A DNA stretch of 64,000 nucleotides from contig NZ_FOPY01000001.1 in assembly GCF_900113605.1 (NCBI RefSeq), forward strand, positions 7,669-71,668. The letters run 5' to 3'. This stretch comes from Modicisalibacter xianhensis (GTDB lineage Bacteria > Pseudomonadota > Gammaproteobacteria > Pseudomonadales > Halomonadaceae). Under the pieces are notes generated by a model, which worked only from the letters and a program-made list of their open reading frames with translations, had not been told where the DNA came from and searched no databases. How positions within the stretch are numbered: position 1 is the stretch's first letter; every line of letters begins with the position of its first letter. This document shows, in pieces, positions 17,541 to 27,007 of the stretch. The position numbers and the translations under genes were made by a program.

Positions 17541-18344
17541 ATGAAACACGCCTCACCTACCCTGCAGCAAGGCATCTCGGCTGCCGCCCGCTGGGGTTAC
17601 CTGGCCAAGGGCGTCGTCTACGTGCTGATCGGCGGGCTGGCACTGATGGCTGCTGCCGGCCTGGGCGGCCAGCACGCCGGCTCCAAGGAGGCCATCCTGA
17701 AACTGGCAGGTCAGCCCTTCGGCAGTGTCATGCTGGGCCTATTGGGGGTTGGGCTCTTCGCCTACACGATATGGCGGCTGGTACAAGCCTGGTTCGATAC
17801 CGAGGACGCAGGTAGCGACATCAAGGGCATCGCCACCCGTCTGGCTTTCGTGATCAGCGGCATCATATACGCGGGGTTGGGCGTGTACTGCTTCGACCTG
17901 TTGCGCCATGCTGCCTCGTCAGGCAGCTCGACCCAAAGCCGTACCGCTGAATTGATGAGCCAACCCGGTGGCATCTATCTGGTCTTCGCGGTGGGCGTCA
18001 TCTTTTTCGGGGTCGGCGTGCGCCAGATCATGCGTGCGGTCAAGTGCTCCTTCCTGAAGAACTGGCACATGCGCGAGATGAACGAGAGTCAGCGCAACCT
18101 TGCCAAGTGGGCAACACGCATGGGCCTGACGGCTCGCGGGGTCGTGTTCATGATCATAGGCTTGTTTCTGTGCATCGCCGCCTGGCAGTCCGACCCCAGC
18201 GAAGCCGAAGGTTTAGGTGGCGCGCTGACAAAGCTGGCGCAACAGCCGTTTGGTCCCTGGCTACTGGGCATCGTCGCACTAGGCCTGGTGGCCTACGGTA
18301 TCTACTGCTTCATCAACGCGCGTTTCCGTGACGTCAGTGCCTGA
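17541..18344 (+). CDS. DUF1206 domain membrane protein
   Basis: A 267-residue integral membrane protein made of three tandem copies of a two-helix unit. Each copy starts with an Arg/Lys-Gly pattern before a glycine-rich helix: ARWGYLAKGVVYVLIGGLAL (about 15-34), TRLAFVISGIIYAGLGVYCF (about 94-113) and TRMGLTARGVVFMIIGLFLC (about 193-212). This is the DUF1206 architecture, with six membrane segments in total. No biochemical function is established for the family. The AUG has a GGGAAG-like site upstream. It stands alone, divergent from the YihY/BrkB gene. Confidence 0.82.
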   Translation: MKHASPTLQQGISAAARWGYLAKGVVYVLIGGLALMAAAGLGGQHAGSKEAILKLAGQPFGSVMLGLLGVGLFAYTIWRLVQAWFDTEDAGSDIKGIATRLAFVISGIIYAGLGVYCFDLLRHAASSGSSTQSRTAELMSQPGGIYLVFAVGVIFFGVGVRQIMRAVKCSFLKNWHMREMNESQRNLAKWATRMGLTARGVVFMIIGLFLCIAAWQSDPSEAEGLGGALTKLAQQPFGPWLLGIVALGLVAYGIYCFINARFRDVSA

Positions 18345-18354
18345 CAACCCAAAC

Positions 18355-18383
18355 GGCGCACGGGGTTCTCTTTCCCGTGCGCC
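18355..18383. terminator. Hairpin between DUF1206 gene and end of urease operon
   Basis: A perfect 10-bp stem, GGCGCACGGG with CCCGTGCGCC, around a 9-nt loop. It lies between convergent transcripts and lacks a clear T-tract on either side, so the assignment as terminator is moderate. Confidence 0.5.
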
Positions 18384-18417
18384 GGAAGGCCCTGAGTTAC
18401 GCTGTGCCTGAAATCGC

Positions 18418-19041
18418 TTAGCTCAGCGCAAATGCGCCCCCAATGGCAGCGATGGTCGCCCCCAGGGCACGCACCCAACGCGTTTCGCAACGTTGCAGCA
18501 AGGTACCGAGCCCTTTGCCGACGACAGCGATTGCCACTGTCGCCAGCGAGAAGCCGATCAGGTAGGTCAGTAGCGATGCACCCGCTGGCAGCTCGCTACC
18601 GTGGGCATGTCCATGGAACAGCATGAATGCCGCTACCAGGCTTCCCCCAAGCATGCCGGGCAGGCGTGTCAACGTGGCCACCAGCACGCCAGCCAGCAGC
18701 ACCGAGAGCGCAATACCGGTTTCCACACCGGGCAGGGGCAGGCCGTTCCAGGCCAGTGCCGCGCCGCCCCACATGCCTGCTAGCATCAGCCCTGGCACGA
18801 AACGGCGCAGCCTGCCCTGTTGGCGCACGCTCCACAGGCCGATGGCCAACATGGCCAGCAGGTGATCGACTCCCAGCATGGGGTGCAACAGCCCGGCCAG
18901 GAAACCGCCGTGCCCGGCGCCGTCGTGACCTGGGTGAGCGGCGGCACTCATGGCGGCCAGCATGACGACCGGCGCGACAACCAGCGCACAGACGCGCGAG
19001 TTGAGGTACGAGAAGAAACGTGAAGGTGAAGAATGAATCAT
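18418..19041 (-). CDS. ureJ: HupE/UreJ family nickel permease-like protein
   Basis: A 207-residue protein with a cleavable-looking N-terminal segment ending in AAAHPGHDG, then about six membrane helices. The HPGHDG and LLHPMLGVDHLLAMLAIGLW motifs (His and Asp clusters) are the signature of HupE/UreJ secondary nickel transporters. It is the last gene of the urease operon, 32 bp after ureG. That position supports nickel supply for urease. I start at the Met just before the signal-like helix, with AGGA upstream; a Met 12 codons earlier overlaps the ureG stop and is less likely. Confidence 0.85.
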   Translation of the reverse strand: MIHSSPSRFFSYLNSRVCALVVAPVVMLAAMSAAAHPGHDGAGHGGFLAGLLHPMLGVDHLLAMLAIGLWSVRQQGRLRRFVPGLMLAGMWGGAALAWNGLPLPGVETGIALSVLLAGVLVATLTRLPGMLGGSLVAAFMLFHGHAHGSELPAGASLLTYLIGFSLATVAIAVVGKGLGTLLQRCETRWVRALGATIAAIGGAFALS

Positions 19042-19073
19042 GGCGCTTTTCCTGGATAACGGTATAAAAACGA

Positions 19074-19709
19074 TCAACTGGTGGCAAGAGCGTCGGGACG
19101 GCGCTCCGGCAACATGCCGCGATCGAGGATGAATTGAATGATGGTCTCGAGCCCCACCCCATCATGCAGGTTGGTGAACACAAATGGCCTGTCGCCACGC
19201 ATCTTGCGTGCGTCACGATCCATGACGTCCAGGGAGGCATGAACGTACTCGGCGATATCGATCTTGTTGATGATCAGCAGATCGGACTTGGTGATACCCG
19301 GCCCGCCCTTGCGCGGGATCTTGTCACCGGCAGAAACGTCGATGACATACAGGGTCAGGTCGGAGAGTTCGGGACTGAAGGTCGCCGACAGGTTGTCGCC
19401 ACCGGATTCCACCAGCACCAATTCCAGGTTGGGGTGACGGCTGTGCAGGTCGTCGATGGCGGCGAGGTTCATCGAGGCGTCCTCGCGAATTGCGGTATGC
19501 GGACAGCCGCCTGTCTCGACGCCAAGGATGCGGTCCGCCGGCAGTGCATCTTGCTTGAGCAGGAAGTCGGCATCCTCGCGGGTATAGATGTCATTGGTGA
19601 CCACGGCGATATCGTAATGGTCACGCAGGGCCAGGCAGAGCTGCCGGAGCAGTGCCGTCTTGCCGGAGCCCACCGGGCCACCGACACCGACACGTAAGCA
19701 ATGATTCAT
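19074..19709 (-). CDS. ureG: Urease accessory GTPase UreG
   Basis: A 211-residue SIMIBI-class GTPase that powers nickel delivery to apo-urease together with UreD and UreF and receives nickel from UreE. The P-loop [14 protein letters not shown] is at residues 8-21. The switch region contains [13 protein letters not shown], and the metal-binding Cys-Pro-His motif occurs in [17 protein letters not shown]. The [15 protein letters not shown] and NKIDIAEYV (guanine specificity) motifs are intact. It lies 24 bp after ureF in the urease operon. Length matches E. coli/Klebsiella UreG. Confidence 0.97.
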   Translation of the reverse strand: MNHCLRVGVGGPVGSGKTALLRQLCLALRDHYDIAVVTNDIYTREDADFLLKQDALPADRILGVETGGCPHTAIREDASMNLAAIDDLHSRHPNLELVLVESGGDNLSATFSPELSDLTLYVIDVSAGDKIPRKGGPGITKSDLLIINKIDIAEYVHASLDVMDRDARKMRGDRPFVFTNLHDGVGLETIIQFILDRGMLPERRPDALATS

Positions 19710-19733
19710 GGCGTTACTCCTTCTTGATACCGT

Positions 19734-20429
19734 TCAACTACGAAACAGGCGGGAATACTGGGTTTCATGGTGCGCACTGGCCAAGGCCAGCCCCGGCAAT
19801 GCCGGGCCGAGGTCGTCGTCGCCCAGTGCCAGGGCTGTGTCGACTGCCGCCACCAGCTGCGGGCGCAAGCGCTCGATCAAGCGCTGGGCCGCCGTCTGCC
19901 CCAGTGGCAACGCCTTGCAGGCTACCGCCAACTGGTTTTCCAACCAGGCCCAGACAAAGCCGAGCAGGCAGTCGCGCCTTTGGATACCGCGGCGCTGACT
20001 GGCCAGGGCAAAGGTTACGGCGTAGGTAGGCGGTGACGGCAGCACAGGCGTGACCGGCAACAGGTCCAGCGAGCGCAGCAGGCGCACCATGGCCTCGCCG
20101 AGCCGGAAGTCCTCGGCAGCCAGCTCGGCGGTTTCTCGATTAGCCTGCAGCCAATCGTTCCACGCGGCGAGGGAGTCTGTGTCGGCGGCCTGCCAGGCGT
20201 CGTACATGCGCGCCAGCACCGGCAGATCGCAGCGCGTCTGGCCATCCTCGAGCACGCCTTCCAGCCATTCACCCAGGGTGGCCTCGTCGCCTACCCAGCC
20301 CAGCTCGAAAGCGCTTTCCAGGCCTTGGGACCAGGCGAACGCCCCGATCGGCAGCGCCGGACTGACCAGTTGCAGCAGCCCCAGCAGGGCCAGGTCGTCA
20401 CTACCAGCCTGGCTGGACTCAGTGGGCAT
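19734..20429 (-). CDS. ureF: Urease accessory protein UreF
   Basis: A 231-residue all-helical urease chaperone that bridges UreD and UreG in the activation complex. The segment LGLLQLVSPALPIGAFAWSQGLE (residues 15-37) is the conserved UreF N-terminal signature. The C-terminal half has the RLIERLRPQL and DLGPALPGLALASAHHETQYSRLFRS stretch, whose Arg and Ser residues are typical of the family. Its AUG lies inside the 3' end of ureE (11-nt overlap), which indicates translational coupling. A longer in-frame extension upstream reads through the His-rich tail of ureE in another frame and is not real. Confidence 0.95.
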   Translation of the reverse strand: MPTESSQAGSDDLALLGLLQLVSPALPIGAFAWSQGLESAFELGWVGDEATLGEWLEGVLEDGQTRCDLPVLARMYDAWQAADTDSLAAWNDWLQANRETAELAAEDFRLGEAMVRLLRSLDLLPVTPVLPSPPTYAVTFALASQRRGIQRRDCLLGFVWAWLENQLAVACKALPLGQTAAQRLIERLRPQLVAAVDTALALGDDDLGPALPGLALASAHHETQYSRLFRS

Positions 20430-20973
20430 GGCTGTGCTCGTGATCGTGTCCGTGTGAATGGCTATGGCCATGTGCATGCCCATGCTCATGCGCATGACCG
20501 TGGCTGTGGCTATGACCTTCACCCTGCGAGTAGGCACCCGGCTCGGGATCGAATGGCGCCTGGTGATGTTCGAGCGTCGCCCCCAGGCGTTCGGCCAATT
20601 CCTCGAGGACATGGTCCGGCGGAAAGCGCACCCAACCCTGGCTTGTTGAAGGATCTTCATTGCCACCGATGGCCAGCGAGACATGCCGGTTGCCGAGGTG
20701 GTAGCACAGCTGTGCCAGGGCCAATGCCCCGTCGATGCGCGCGGTCACGACCGGTTCGTCGGCCGCCCTCACGCAAACTACATCGCCGCTTTCGGCGCGC
20801 AGTCCCTCGCCATCGCGCAGCACCGGGCCTCGGTCGAGAAACAGCCCCAACTCACGTCCAGAGTCACTCGTCGCCTTGAGGCGGCCTCGGCAACGCTGCT
20901 CGAACGGCAACGTTACGCTATCGCTGGCCTGTTCCGATGCGATCGGCCCCAGACGTTCAATCAGTTTCAACAT
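20419..20973 (-). CDS. ureE: Urease nickel chaperone UreE with long His-rich tail
   Basis: A 184-residue nickel metallochaperone. The N-terminal peptide-binding domain (about 1-75) is followed by the metal-binding domain with LCYHLGNRHVSLAI. The last 31 residues or so hold 16 His, nearly every second residue and interspersed with Ser, Gly, Ala, Glu and Asp, as in Klebsiella UreE. The tail can store several Ni2+. It is encoded between ureC (8 bp) and ureF (overlap). The tail DNA is repetitive (CAT/CAC codons alternating with GGC, GCC, AGC) and could vary in length by slippage. Confidence 0.95.
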   Translation of the reverse strand: MLKLIERLGPIASEQASDSVTLPFEQRCRGRLKATSDSGRELGLFLDRGPVLRDGEGLRAESGDVVCVRAADEPVVTARIDGALALAQLCYHLGNRHVSLAIGGNEDPSTSQGWVRFPPDHVLEELAERLGATLEHHQAPFDPEPGAYSQGEGHSHSHGHAHEHGHAHGHSHSHGHDHEHSHAH

Positions 20974-20981
20974 GGTTCACC

Positions 20982-22685
20982 TCAAAAAAGATGATAGCGC
21001 TGCGCGAGTGGCAGCTCCGTCGCCGGCTCGCAGGTCAGCAGTTCGCCGTCGCAGCGCACTTCATAGGTCTGCGGATCGACCTCGAGTTGCGGACAGACAT
21101 CGTTGAGCTTCATGTCGCGCTTGCGCACACCACGCACGTTCTTGCATGCAGCTAATGGACTGGCCAGCCCCAGCCGTTCACCAAGACCAGCATTGATGGC
21201 TGCCTGGCTGACAAAGCTCAGCCGGGTGGCACTGGCCGCCTTGCCGAAGGCGCCGAACATCGGCCGGTAATGCACCGGCTGTGGCGTGGGAATCGAGGCG
21301 TTGGGATCGCCCATGGGCGCGGCGGCAATCATGCCGCCCTTGAGAATCAGTGCCGGCTTGACGCCGAAGAAGGCCGGGCTCCACAGCGTCAGATCGGCCA
21401 GCTTTCCGACCTCCACCGAGCCAACCTCGTGAGCGATGCCGTGGGTGATCGCCGGGTTGATGGTGTACTTGGCGATGTAGCGTCGGGCGCGGAAATTGTC
21501 GGCGCCGCGCTCGGCGTCTTCCGGCAACAGGCCACGCTGCACCTTCATCTTGTGAGCGGTCTGCCAGGTCCGGCAGATCACCTCGCCGACGCGCCCCATG
21601 GCCTGGGAGTCGGAGGCAATCATCGAGATCACGCCCAGGTCGTGGAGGATATCCTCGGCAGCGATAGTCTCGCGGCGGATGCGCGAGTCAGCGAAGGCCA
21701 CGTCCTCGGGAATGTTGGGGTCGAGGTGGTGGCAGACCATCAGCATATCGAGATGCTCATCGATGGTGTTGATCGTGTAGGGCCGCGTGGGATTGGTCGA
21801 CGACGGCAGTACGTAGTCCTTGGAACAGGCGGTAATGATATCCGGCGCATGGCCGCCGCCAGCCCCTTCGGTGTGGTAAGTATGGATGCCACGTTCCTTG
21901 AACGCCGCCAGGGTATCCTCGACGAAACCCGACTCGTTCAGCGTGTCGGTATGGATGGCAATCTGCACATCGTACCTCTCGGCCACGCTCAGGCAGTTGT
22001 CGATGGACGCCGGCGTGGTCCCCCAGTCCTCGTGCAGCTTGAGCCCCATGGCGCCGGCCTCGATCTGGGCGGCCAGCGCCTCGGGCAGGCTGGCGTTACC
22101 CTTGCCGAGCAGGCCGATGTTCATCGGCAACTCGTCGACCGCCTGAAGCATCTTGCCGATATGCCACGCGCCCGGCGTGCAGGTGGTGGCATTGGAACCG
22201 GTAGCCGGGCCGGTGCCGCCACCGAGCATGGTGGTCACCCCGCTCATCAGCGCCTCTTCCACCTGCTGGGGGCAGATGAAATGAATGTGGGCGTCGATGC
22301 CGCCGGCGGTGAGGATCTTGCCTTCACCGGCGATGATCTCGGTGCCCGGTCCGATGACGATATCGACGTCCGGCTGGGTGTCGGGATTGCCGGCCTTGCC
22401 GATGGCTTTGATGCGCCCGCCCTGGATGCCCACATCGGCCTTGACGATGCCCCACCAGTCGAGGATCAGCGCATTGGTGATCACGGTGTCCATCACCGCA
22501 TCGTCATGGCGCTGGCTCTGGCCCATGCCGTCACGGATGACCTTGCCGCCGCCGAACTTCACCTCGTCGCCGTAATGGGTGTGATCCTGCTCGACCTCGA
22601 TCCACAGCTCGGTATCGCCAAGACGCACCCTGTCGCCCACGGTCGGCCCGTACATGTCGGCATAGGCCTGGCGAGTGATCTTCAT
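20982..22685 (-). CDS. ureC: Urease subunit alpha UreC
   Basis: The 567-residue catalytic subunit of urease, which hydrolyses urea to ammonia and carbamate at a dinuclear nickel site. The metal-binding His-X-His is in [13 protein letters not shown], the carbamylated Lys in GLKLHEDWG, further nickel His residues in [10 protein letters not shown] and [14 protein letters not shown], and the active-site flap Cys-His in LMVCHHLD. The Asp ligand lies in [14 protein letters not shown]. All are intact and the length is standard. The start overlaps the ureB stop by 4 nt (ATGA), so beta and alpha are coupled. Confidence 0.98.
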   Translation of the reverse strand: MKITRQAYADMYGPTVGDRVRLGDTELWIEVEQDHTHYGDEVKFGGGKVIRDGMGQSQRHDDAVMDTVITNALILDWWGIVKADVGIQGGRIKAIGKAGNPDTQPDVDIVIGPGTEIIAGEGKILTAGGIDAHIHFICPQQVEEALMSGVTTMLGGGTGPATGSNATTCTPGAWHIGKMLQAVDELPMNIGLLGKGNASLPEALAAQIEAGAMGLKLHEDWGTTPASIDNCLSVAERYDVQIAIHTDTLNESGFVEDTLAAFKERGIHTYHTEGAGGGHAPDIITACSKDYVLPSSTNPTRPYTINTIDEHLDMLMVCHHLDPNIPEDVAFADSRIRRETIAAEDILHDLGVISMIASDSQAMGRVGEVICRTWQTAHKMKVQRGLLPEDAERGADNFRARRYIAKYTINPAITHGIAHEVGSVEVGKLADLTLWSPAFFGVKPALILKGGMIAAAPMGDPNASIPTPQPVHYRPMFGAFGKAASATRLSFVSQAAINAGLGERLGLASPLAACKNVRGVRKRDMKLNDVCPQLEVDPQTYEVRCDGELLTCEPATELPLAQRYHLF

Positions 22686-23053
22686 GACTGTTCTCCCTTG
22701 CCATCAGGACCGGAAGTCGATGGGGTTCGCGCGGCAGCGGACGCTTTAGAGAGCGGGCCCATGACTTCGCCGCGGAATCCATAGATATGCCGCTTGCCGA
22801 CGAAAGGTATCAGGGTTGCCTCTCGGCTCTGGCCAGGCTCGAAGCGAATCGCCGTGCCCGCCGCCACGTCGAGACGGTAGCCGCGCGCCTTGTCGCGATC
22901 GAAGATCAGTGCCGGGTTGGCCTCGGCAAAGTGATAGTGCGAGCCGATCTGGATCGGTCGGTCGCCGGTATTGGCGACCTCGACGGTGATCCGCTCGCGC
23001 CCCGCGCAGAGCTCGATCTCGCCGTCCTTCAATTGGTATTCACCGGGAATCAT
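22682..23053 (-). CDS. ureB: Urease subunit beta UreB
   Basis: A 123-residue structural subunit of urease. Conserved segments are MIPGEYQL at the start, [23 protein letters not shown] and [30 protein letters not shown]-terminal extension of about 20 residues beyond the usual end is Ser/Ala/Pro-rich. It lies 10 bp after ureA, with a small overlap into ureC. It does not contribute active-site residues but forms the trimeric shell with UreA and UreC. Confidence 0.97.
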   Translation of the reverse strand: MIPGEYQLKDGEIELCAGRERITVEVANTGDRPIQIGSHYHFAEANPALIFDRDKARGYRLDVAAGTAIRFEPGQSREATLIPFVGKRHIYGFRGEVMGPLSKASAAARTPSTSGPDGKGEQS

Positions 23054-23063
23054 GGCGAACTCC

Positions 23064-23366
23064 TTACACGATTGGGCTATGTACGGTCACGAGCTTCGTG
23101 CCGTCAGGGAAGGTGGCCTCGACCTGCACCTCGTCGACCATTTCCGACACGCCTTCCATCACGTCATCACGGGTCAGGATCTCGCGACCGTAGCTCATCA
23201 GTTCGGCGACGCTTCTGCCGTCGCGGGCGCCTTCCATGATCTCGGCACTGATTAGCGCGACGGCCTCCGGGTAATTGAGCTTGAGGCCACGGGCCTTGCG
23301 GCGCTCGGCAAGCAGGGCGGCGGTGAACAGCAGCAGCTTGTCCTTGTCTCTGGGGGTCAGTTCCAT
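23064..23366 (-). CDS. ureA: Urease subunit gamma UreA
   Basis: A 100-residue urease gamma subunit of standard length. [20 protein letters not shown] at the start, [24 protein letters not shown] and [18 protein letters not shown] are family signatures. I start at the Met with a GGGATAACC-type leader; the longer open frame upstream runs through the gap after ureD. That 65-bp gap is the only sizeable space within the ureD-ureABC portion and could hold a weak internal promoter, though none is obvious. Confidence 0.97.
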   Translation of the reverse strand: MELTPRDKDKLLLFTAALLAERRKARGLKLNYPEAVALISAEIMEGARDGRSVAELMSYGREILTRDDVMEGVSEMVDEVQVEATFPDGTKLVTVHSPIV

Positions 23367-23431
23367 GGCGGTTATCCCTTCTTCTGTGTTCTGTTGGAAA
23401 CTGGCGTCTCGTGTTCTTAAGCAGGCGTCGA

Positions 23432-24346
23432 TCAGGTGAGCCAGATGCGCGGCACGCATGCCTTGCGAGCGCACAGCGAGGGGCGCAGCACGTCCCAGGC
23501 GCGCTGACAAAGATCCCAGGCCTCGTTGCGGGAGTCACCGAGATAGCGCAGCAGCAGCACGTCATGGCGCAGCGTCACTGCCCAGCGTGGCGAGGCCGGT
23601 AAAGTCGCTCTCAACGCTTCGACGCACTCGGCAGGTGACGCGAGCCCCACCCCCCACAGCGTGGCCTGCACCGTCGCCCCGCCCTGCCCCCAGCGCCCGC
23701 GAAAGCGTGGATGCGTGGGGTCCAACGGCTGACGTTCCAGCCACAGCGGACGGCCCTCACGGGCCAGGCGAAAGCGCTGCTCGATCCGTCCGCTTTCGAA
23801 CGGCAAGCGGCTGGCAGGGCGCCCCAGAGCCAGGACTTCCCAGCCCAGGCAGCGCGCGTCGCCGTCAAGTGAGATTTCGGTGGTCTGTACCCCACGCGAG
23901 CCGTCAAAGCACAGGGTTTCCTGGGGCAGCCACTCAAGACAGCCGCCACTGGCGACGTTGAGACGTACGTGTTGTCCCCAGGCCACGCCCTTGCTGTCAG
24001 CCCGGTAGAGCTTGGCCGCTGCCGGGGTGGTGAGTAGCGCATGTGCGCATGCTTCTACCGTGGCATCGATGCGCAGTTCGTCGCCGCTGACCAGTCCGCC
24101 GGGCGGATGCAGCAGGTAGACATGACACACATCGCCCTCGGGATAAAACGGGCGCTGCACTCGCAGCGGCCCACGGTGTCGGGCACGCACCAGCCGGGTG
24201 CGTTCGCTGTCGCCGCGCGTGTCTTGGGGCGTGTCTTTACGAAAGCCCAGATCGATCGAGGCGGCCCAGCGCCGCCCGGCGTCGAAGCGGTGTCCCGAGT
24301 CATTCGGTGCCGTCACGGGCCGTGGCAGTGTTTGCAGTATCGTCAT
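23432..24346 (-). CDS. ureD: Urease accessory protein UreD
   Basis: A 304-residue urease chaperone that binds apo-urease and recruits UreF and UreG for nickel insertion. Recognisable stretches are [34 protein letters not shown] near residue 56, [12 protein letters not shown] near 107, [15 protein letters not shown] near 135 and [22 protein letters not shown] near the end. Its AUG overlaps the urtE stop by 4 nt, tying the urea importer genes to the urease genes in one transcript. Confidence 0.95.
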   Translation of the reverse strand: MTILQTLPRPVTAPNDSGHRFDAGRRWAASIDLGFRKDTPQDTRGDSERTRLVRARHRGPLRVQRPFYPEGDVCHVYLLHPPGGLVSGDELRIDATVEACAHALLTTPAAAKLYRADSKGVAWGQHVRLNVASGGCLEWLPQETLCFDGSRGVQTTEISLDGDARCLGWEVLALGRPASRLPFESGRIEQRFRLAREGRPLWLERQPLDPTHPRFRGRWGQGGATVQATLWGVGLASPAECVEALRATLPASPRWAVTLRHDVLLLRYLGDSRNEAWDLCQRAWDVLRPSLCARKACVPRIWLT

Positions 24347-25056
24347 ACCGTCAGGTGCTGTTTGATCAGGTCATCGGACAGCTCGTCGACTCCGCCCTTG
24401 GCCACGGCGCGCCCGCGGTCGAGAATCACGAAACGGTCGGCGAACTTGCGCACGAAAGGCAGCTTCTGCTCGGCCAGCAGCACCGTCATGCCATCCTCGC
24501 GATTGAGCTTGCGAATCACCTCGCCGATCTCGGCGACGATATTGGGCTGGATGCCCTCGCCCGGCTCATCGAGGATCAACAGGCGCGGCTCGAGCACCAG
24601 GGCACGGCCGATCGCCAGTTGCTGCTGCTGGCCGCCGGACAGATCGCCACCGCGACGGTGGCGCATTTCCTTGAGCACCGGGAAAAGCTCATAGATGCGC
24701 TCGGGAATCTTGCGGCGGCCGTTGCCGCGCTGCTTGTCGCGCCGTGCCGCCAGGCCGGTGCACAGGTTCTCCTCCACCGTCAGCAGCGAGAAAATCTGCC
24801 GTCCCTGAGGCACATAGCCGATACCCAGCCGCGAGCGATCCTCGATGCGTTTGCGGGTCAGTTCGGTGTCGCCGTCATAGCGCAGCGACCCGCTCTTGAC
24901 CGCGACCTCGCCCATCACGCACTTGAGCAGGGTCGTCTTGCCAACGCCGTTGCGCCCCATCACGCAGGTGCATTCGCCCTCGGGCACGTCCAGCGAGAGA
25001 TCCCACAAGGTGTGGCTTTCCCCGTAGAACTGGTTGAGCTTGTCGACGTTCAGCAT
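24343..25056 (-). CDS. urtE: Urea ABC transporter ATP-binding subunit UrtE
   Basis: A 237-residue ABC ATPase of the LivF type, the second nucleotide-binding subunit of the high-affinity urea importer. Walker A is GRNGVGKTT (about residues 33-41), the signature is LSGGQQQQLAIGRALV and Walker B is LLILDEPGEGIQ. The glycine-rich LDEPGEGIQPNIVAEIG stretch is characteristic of UrtE. It begins 1 nt into the urtD stop (TGATG) and ends with an ATGA overlap into ureD. Confidence 0.96.
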   Translation of the reverse strand: MLNVDKLNQFYGESHTLWDLSLDVPEGECTCVMGRNGVGKTTLLKCVMGEVAVKSGSLRYDGDTELTRKRIEDRSRLGIGYVPQGRQIFSLLTVEENLCTGLAARRDKQRGNGRRKIPERIYELFPVLKEMRHRRGGDLSGGQQQQLAIGRALVLEPRLLILDEPGEGIQPNIVAEIGEVIRKLNREDGMTVLLAEQKLPFVRKFADRFVILDRGRAVAKGGVDELSDDLIKQHLTV

Positions 25057-25880
25057 CAGGCCTCCTCCCCGAGATAGACTTCGACGACGCGGGGGTCACT
25101 GGAGACCTGATCCATGCTGCCCTCGGCGAGCACGCTGCCCTGGTGGAGCACCGTGACCTTGCGCGCGATGGAGCGCACGAACCCCATGTCGTGCTCGACC
25201 ACCACCACCGACTGCTTGCCGGCCAGGCTGGTCAACAACTCGCCGGTGCGCTCCATTTCCTGTTCGGTCATGCCAGCCACCGGCTCGTCGACCAGCAGCA
25301 GGCGCGGACGCTGCATCAGCAGCATGCCGATCTCGAGCCACTGCTTCTGGCCATGGGAAAGAATGCCCGCGGGTCGGTCGCGCGCTGTTTGCAGGCCGAT
25401 CATCTCGAGCACCTCGTCGATGCGATCACGGGCCTCGCCGGAAAGCCTTGCGACCAGGGTCGGCATGACGCGCTTGTCGGCGCTCATCGCCAGTTCCAGG
25501 TTCTCGAACACGCTCAGCGCCTCGAACACCGTGGGCTTCTGGAACTTGCGGCCGATGCCCAGGGTGGCGATCTCCGGCTCATTCATGGTCAGCAGGTTGT
25601 GGCGGCTGCCGTACCATACCTGGCCGCGATCGGGACGCGTCTTGCCGGTGATGATGTCCATCATGGTGGTCTTGCCGGCCCCGTTGGGGCCGATGATGCA
25701 GCGCAGCTCGCCATCGTCGATGGTCAGGTTGAGATCGTTGATCGCCTTGAAGCCGTCGAAGCTGACGCTGACATCCTCGAGGTAGAGAATCGGTCCGTGG
25801 CGCACGTCCACCGGCGAGGGGTCGGGAATCAGGAAATCGAACACCCGGTCCCGGTCCGCCAGCGATTGCAGAATGGTCAT
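25056..25880 (-). CDS. urtD: Urea ABC transporter ATP-binding subunit UrtD
   Basis: A 274-residue ABC ATPase of the LivG type. Walker A is GPNGAGKTT (about residues 64-72), followed by MMDIITGKTRPD, a UrtD-specific stretch. The signature motif is the variant LSHGQKQWLEIG, which is normal for UrtD, and Walker B is LLLVDEPVAGM. A head of about 30 residues precedes the ATPase domain. The AUG overlaps the urtC stop by 4 nt; the longer open frame upstream overlaps urtC in another frame and was rejected. Confidence 0.96.
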   Translation of the reverse strand: MTILQSLADRDRVFDFLIPDPSPVDVRHGPILYLEDVSVSFDGFKAINDLNLTIDDGELRCIIGPNGAGKTTMMDIITGKTRPDRGQVWYGSRHNLLTMNEPEIATLGIGRKFQKPTVFEALSVFENLELAMSADKRVMPTLVARLSGEARDRIDEVLEMIGLQTARDRPAGILSHGQKQWLEIGMLLMQRPRLLLVDEPVAGMTEQEMERTGELLTSLAGKQSVVVVEHDMGFVRSIARKVTVLHQGSVLAEGSMDQVSSDPRVVEVYLGEEA

Positions 25881-27004
25881 GCGGTAGCCTCCTTGACTTC
25901 CTTGGCCGATGCGGCGGGTCCTGTACGCTTGAACTTGGCAAGCAGCCCCGCCAGTCCTTGCGGTAACACTACCGTGGCGACCACGAACAGCCCGCCGAGC
26001 GCAAACAGCCACGCGTCGGGCATCACCCCGGTGAAGACGGTCTTGGCATAATTGACCAGAATCGCGCCGATCACGGCGCCGTAGAGCGTCGCCCGGCCGC
26101 CCAGCGCCACCCACACCACGATCTCGATGGAGAACAGCGGCGAGAATTCGCTGGGGTTGATGATGCCGACCTGGGGGACGTACAGCGCCCCGGCGACCCC
26201 GGCGATCATGGCCGAGATTACGAACACGAACAGTTGCACCCGGTCGACCCGATAGCCCAGGAAGCGGGTACGCGCCTCGGCGTCCCGCGAGGCTACGCAG
26301 ACCCGGCCCAGCTTGCTGGAGACGATGGCCCGGCACAGCCAGTAGCCCAGCCCCAGCGCGACCCCGGAGGCCACGAACAGCCCTAGGCGTGTACTGTCCG
26401 CGCTCAATGGAAAGCCCAGCAGTTCCTTGAAATCGGTCAGCCCGTTATTGCCGCCAAAGCCCATCTCGTTGCGGAAGAAGGCCAGCATCAGCGCAAAGGT
26501 CAGCGCCTGGGTGATGATCGACAGGTAGACCCCAGTGACCCGCGACCGGAACGCCAGGAAGCCGAACACCAGCGCCAGCAACCCAGGCGCCAGCAGCACC
26601 ATCAAAAAGGCGAACCACGCCATGTCGAAGCCATGCCAGTACCAAGGCAACGATTCCCAGTTGAGGAACACCATGAAATCCGGCAGTACCGGATGGCCAT
26701 AAGTGCCGCGGTCGCCGATCTGGCGCATCAGATACATGCCCATGGCGTAGCCGCCGAGGGCGAAGAAGGCGCCATGCCCCAGGCTGAGGATGCCCAGGTA
26801 GCCCCACACCAAGTCCACCGCCACGGCAAGCAGTGCATAGCACAGGTACTTGCCGAGCAGGGTCACCATGTAGGTGGACACGTGCAGCGGATGCCCAGCG
26901 GGCAGCAGCAGGTTGAGCAGGCAGACGGCGACCAGTGCTGCGGTCAGCACGCCGATGAAGACTTGAGTACTGCGTTCGGTTGCCGGTTTGGCGAGCCAGT
27001 GCAT
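25877..27004 (-). CDS. urtC: Urea ABC transporter permease UrtC
   Basis: A 375-residue LivM-type inner-membrane permease with about ten hydrophobic helices. Typical segments are DLVWGYLGILSLGHGAFFALGGYAMGMYLMRQIG near residue 65, GGNNGLTDFKELLG near 184 and AGVAGALYVPQVGIINPSEFSPLFSIEIVVWVALGGRATLYGAV in the second half. It forms the translocation path with UrtB. It starts 3 bp after the urtB stop. The polar C-terminus is Lys/Ala-rich. Confidence 0.96.
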   Translation of the reverse strand: MHWLAKPATERSTQVFIGVLTAALVAVCLLNLLLPAGHPLHVSTYMVTLLGKYLCYALLAVAVDLVWGYLGILSLGHGAFFALGGYAMGMYLMRQIGDRGTYGHPVLPDFMVFLNWESLPWYWHGFDMAWFAFLMVLLAPGLLALVFGFLAFRSRVTGVYLSIITQALTFALMLAFFRNEMGFGGNNGLTDFKELLGFPLSADSTRLGLFVASGVALGLGYWLCRAIVSSKLGRVCVASRDAEARTRFLGYRVDRVQLFVFVISAMIAGVAGALYVPQVGIINPSEFSPLFSIEIVVWVALGGRATLYGAVIGAILVNYAKTVFTGVMPDAWLFALGGLFVVATVVLPQGLAGLLAKFKRTGPAASAKEVKEATA

Positions 27005-27007
27005 GGA

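Noticed and set aside
20419-20684. Longer UreF beginning at 20684
   Set aside because: The extension reads the His-rich tail of ureE in another frame; the UreF signature starts after the overlap AUG.
21270-22784. 504-codon + strand frame opposite ureC
   Set aside because: ureC is complete with all nickel ligands. The + strand frame is a composition artefact.
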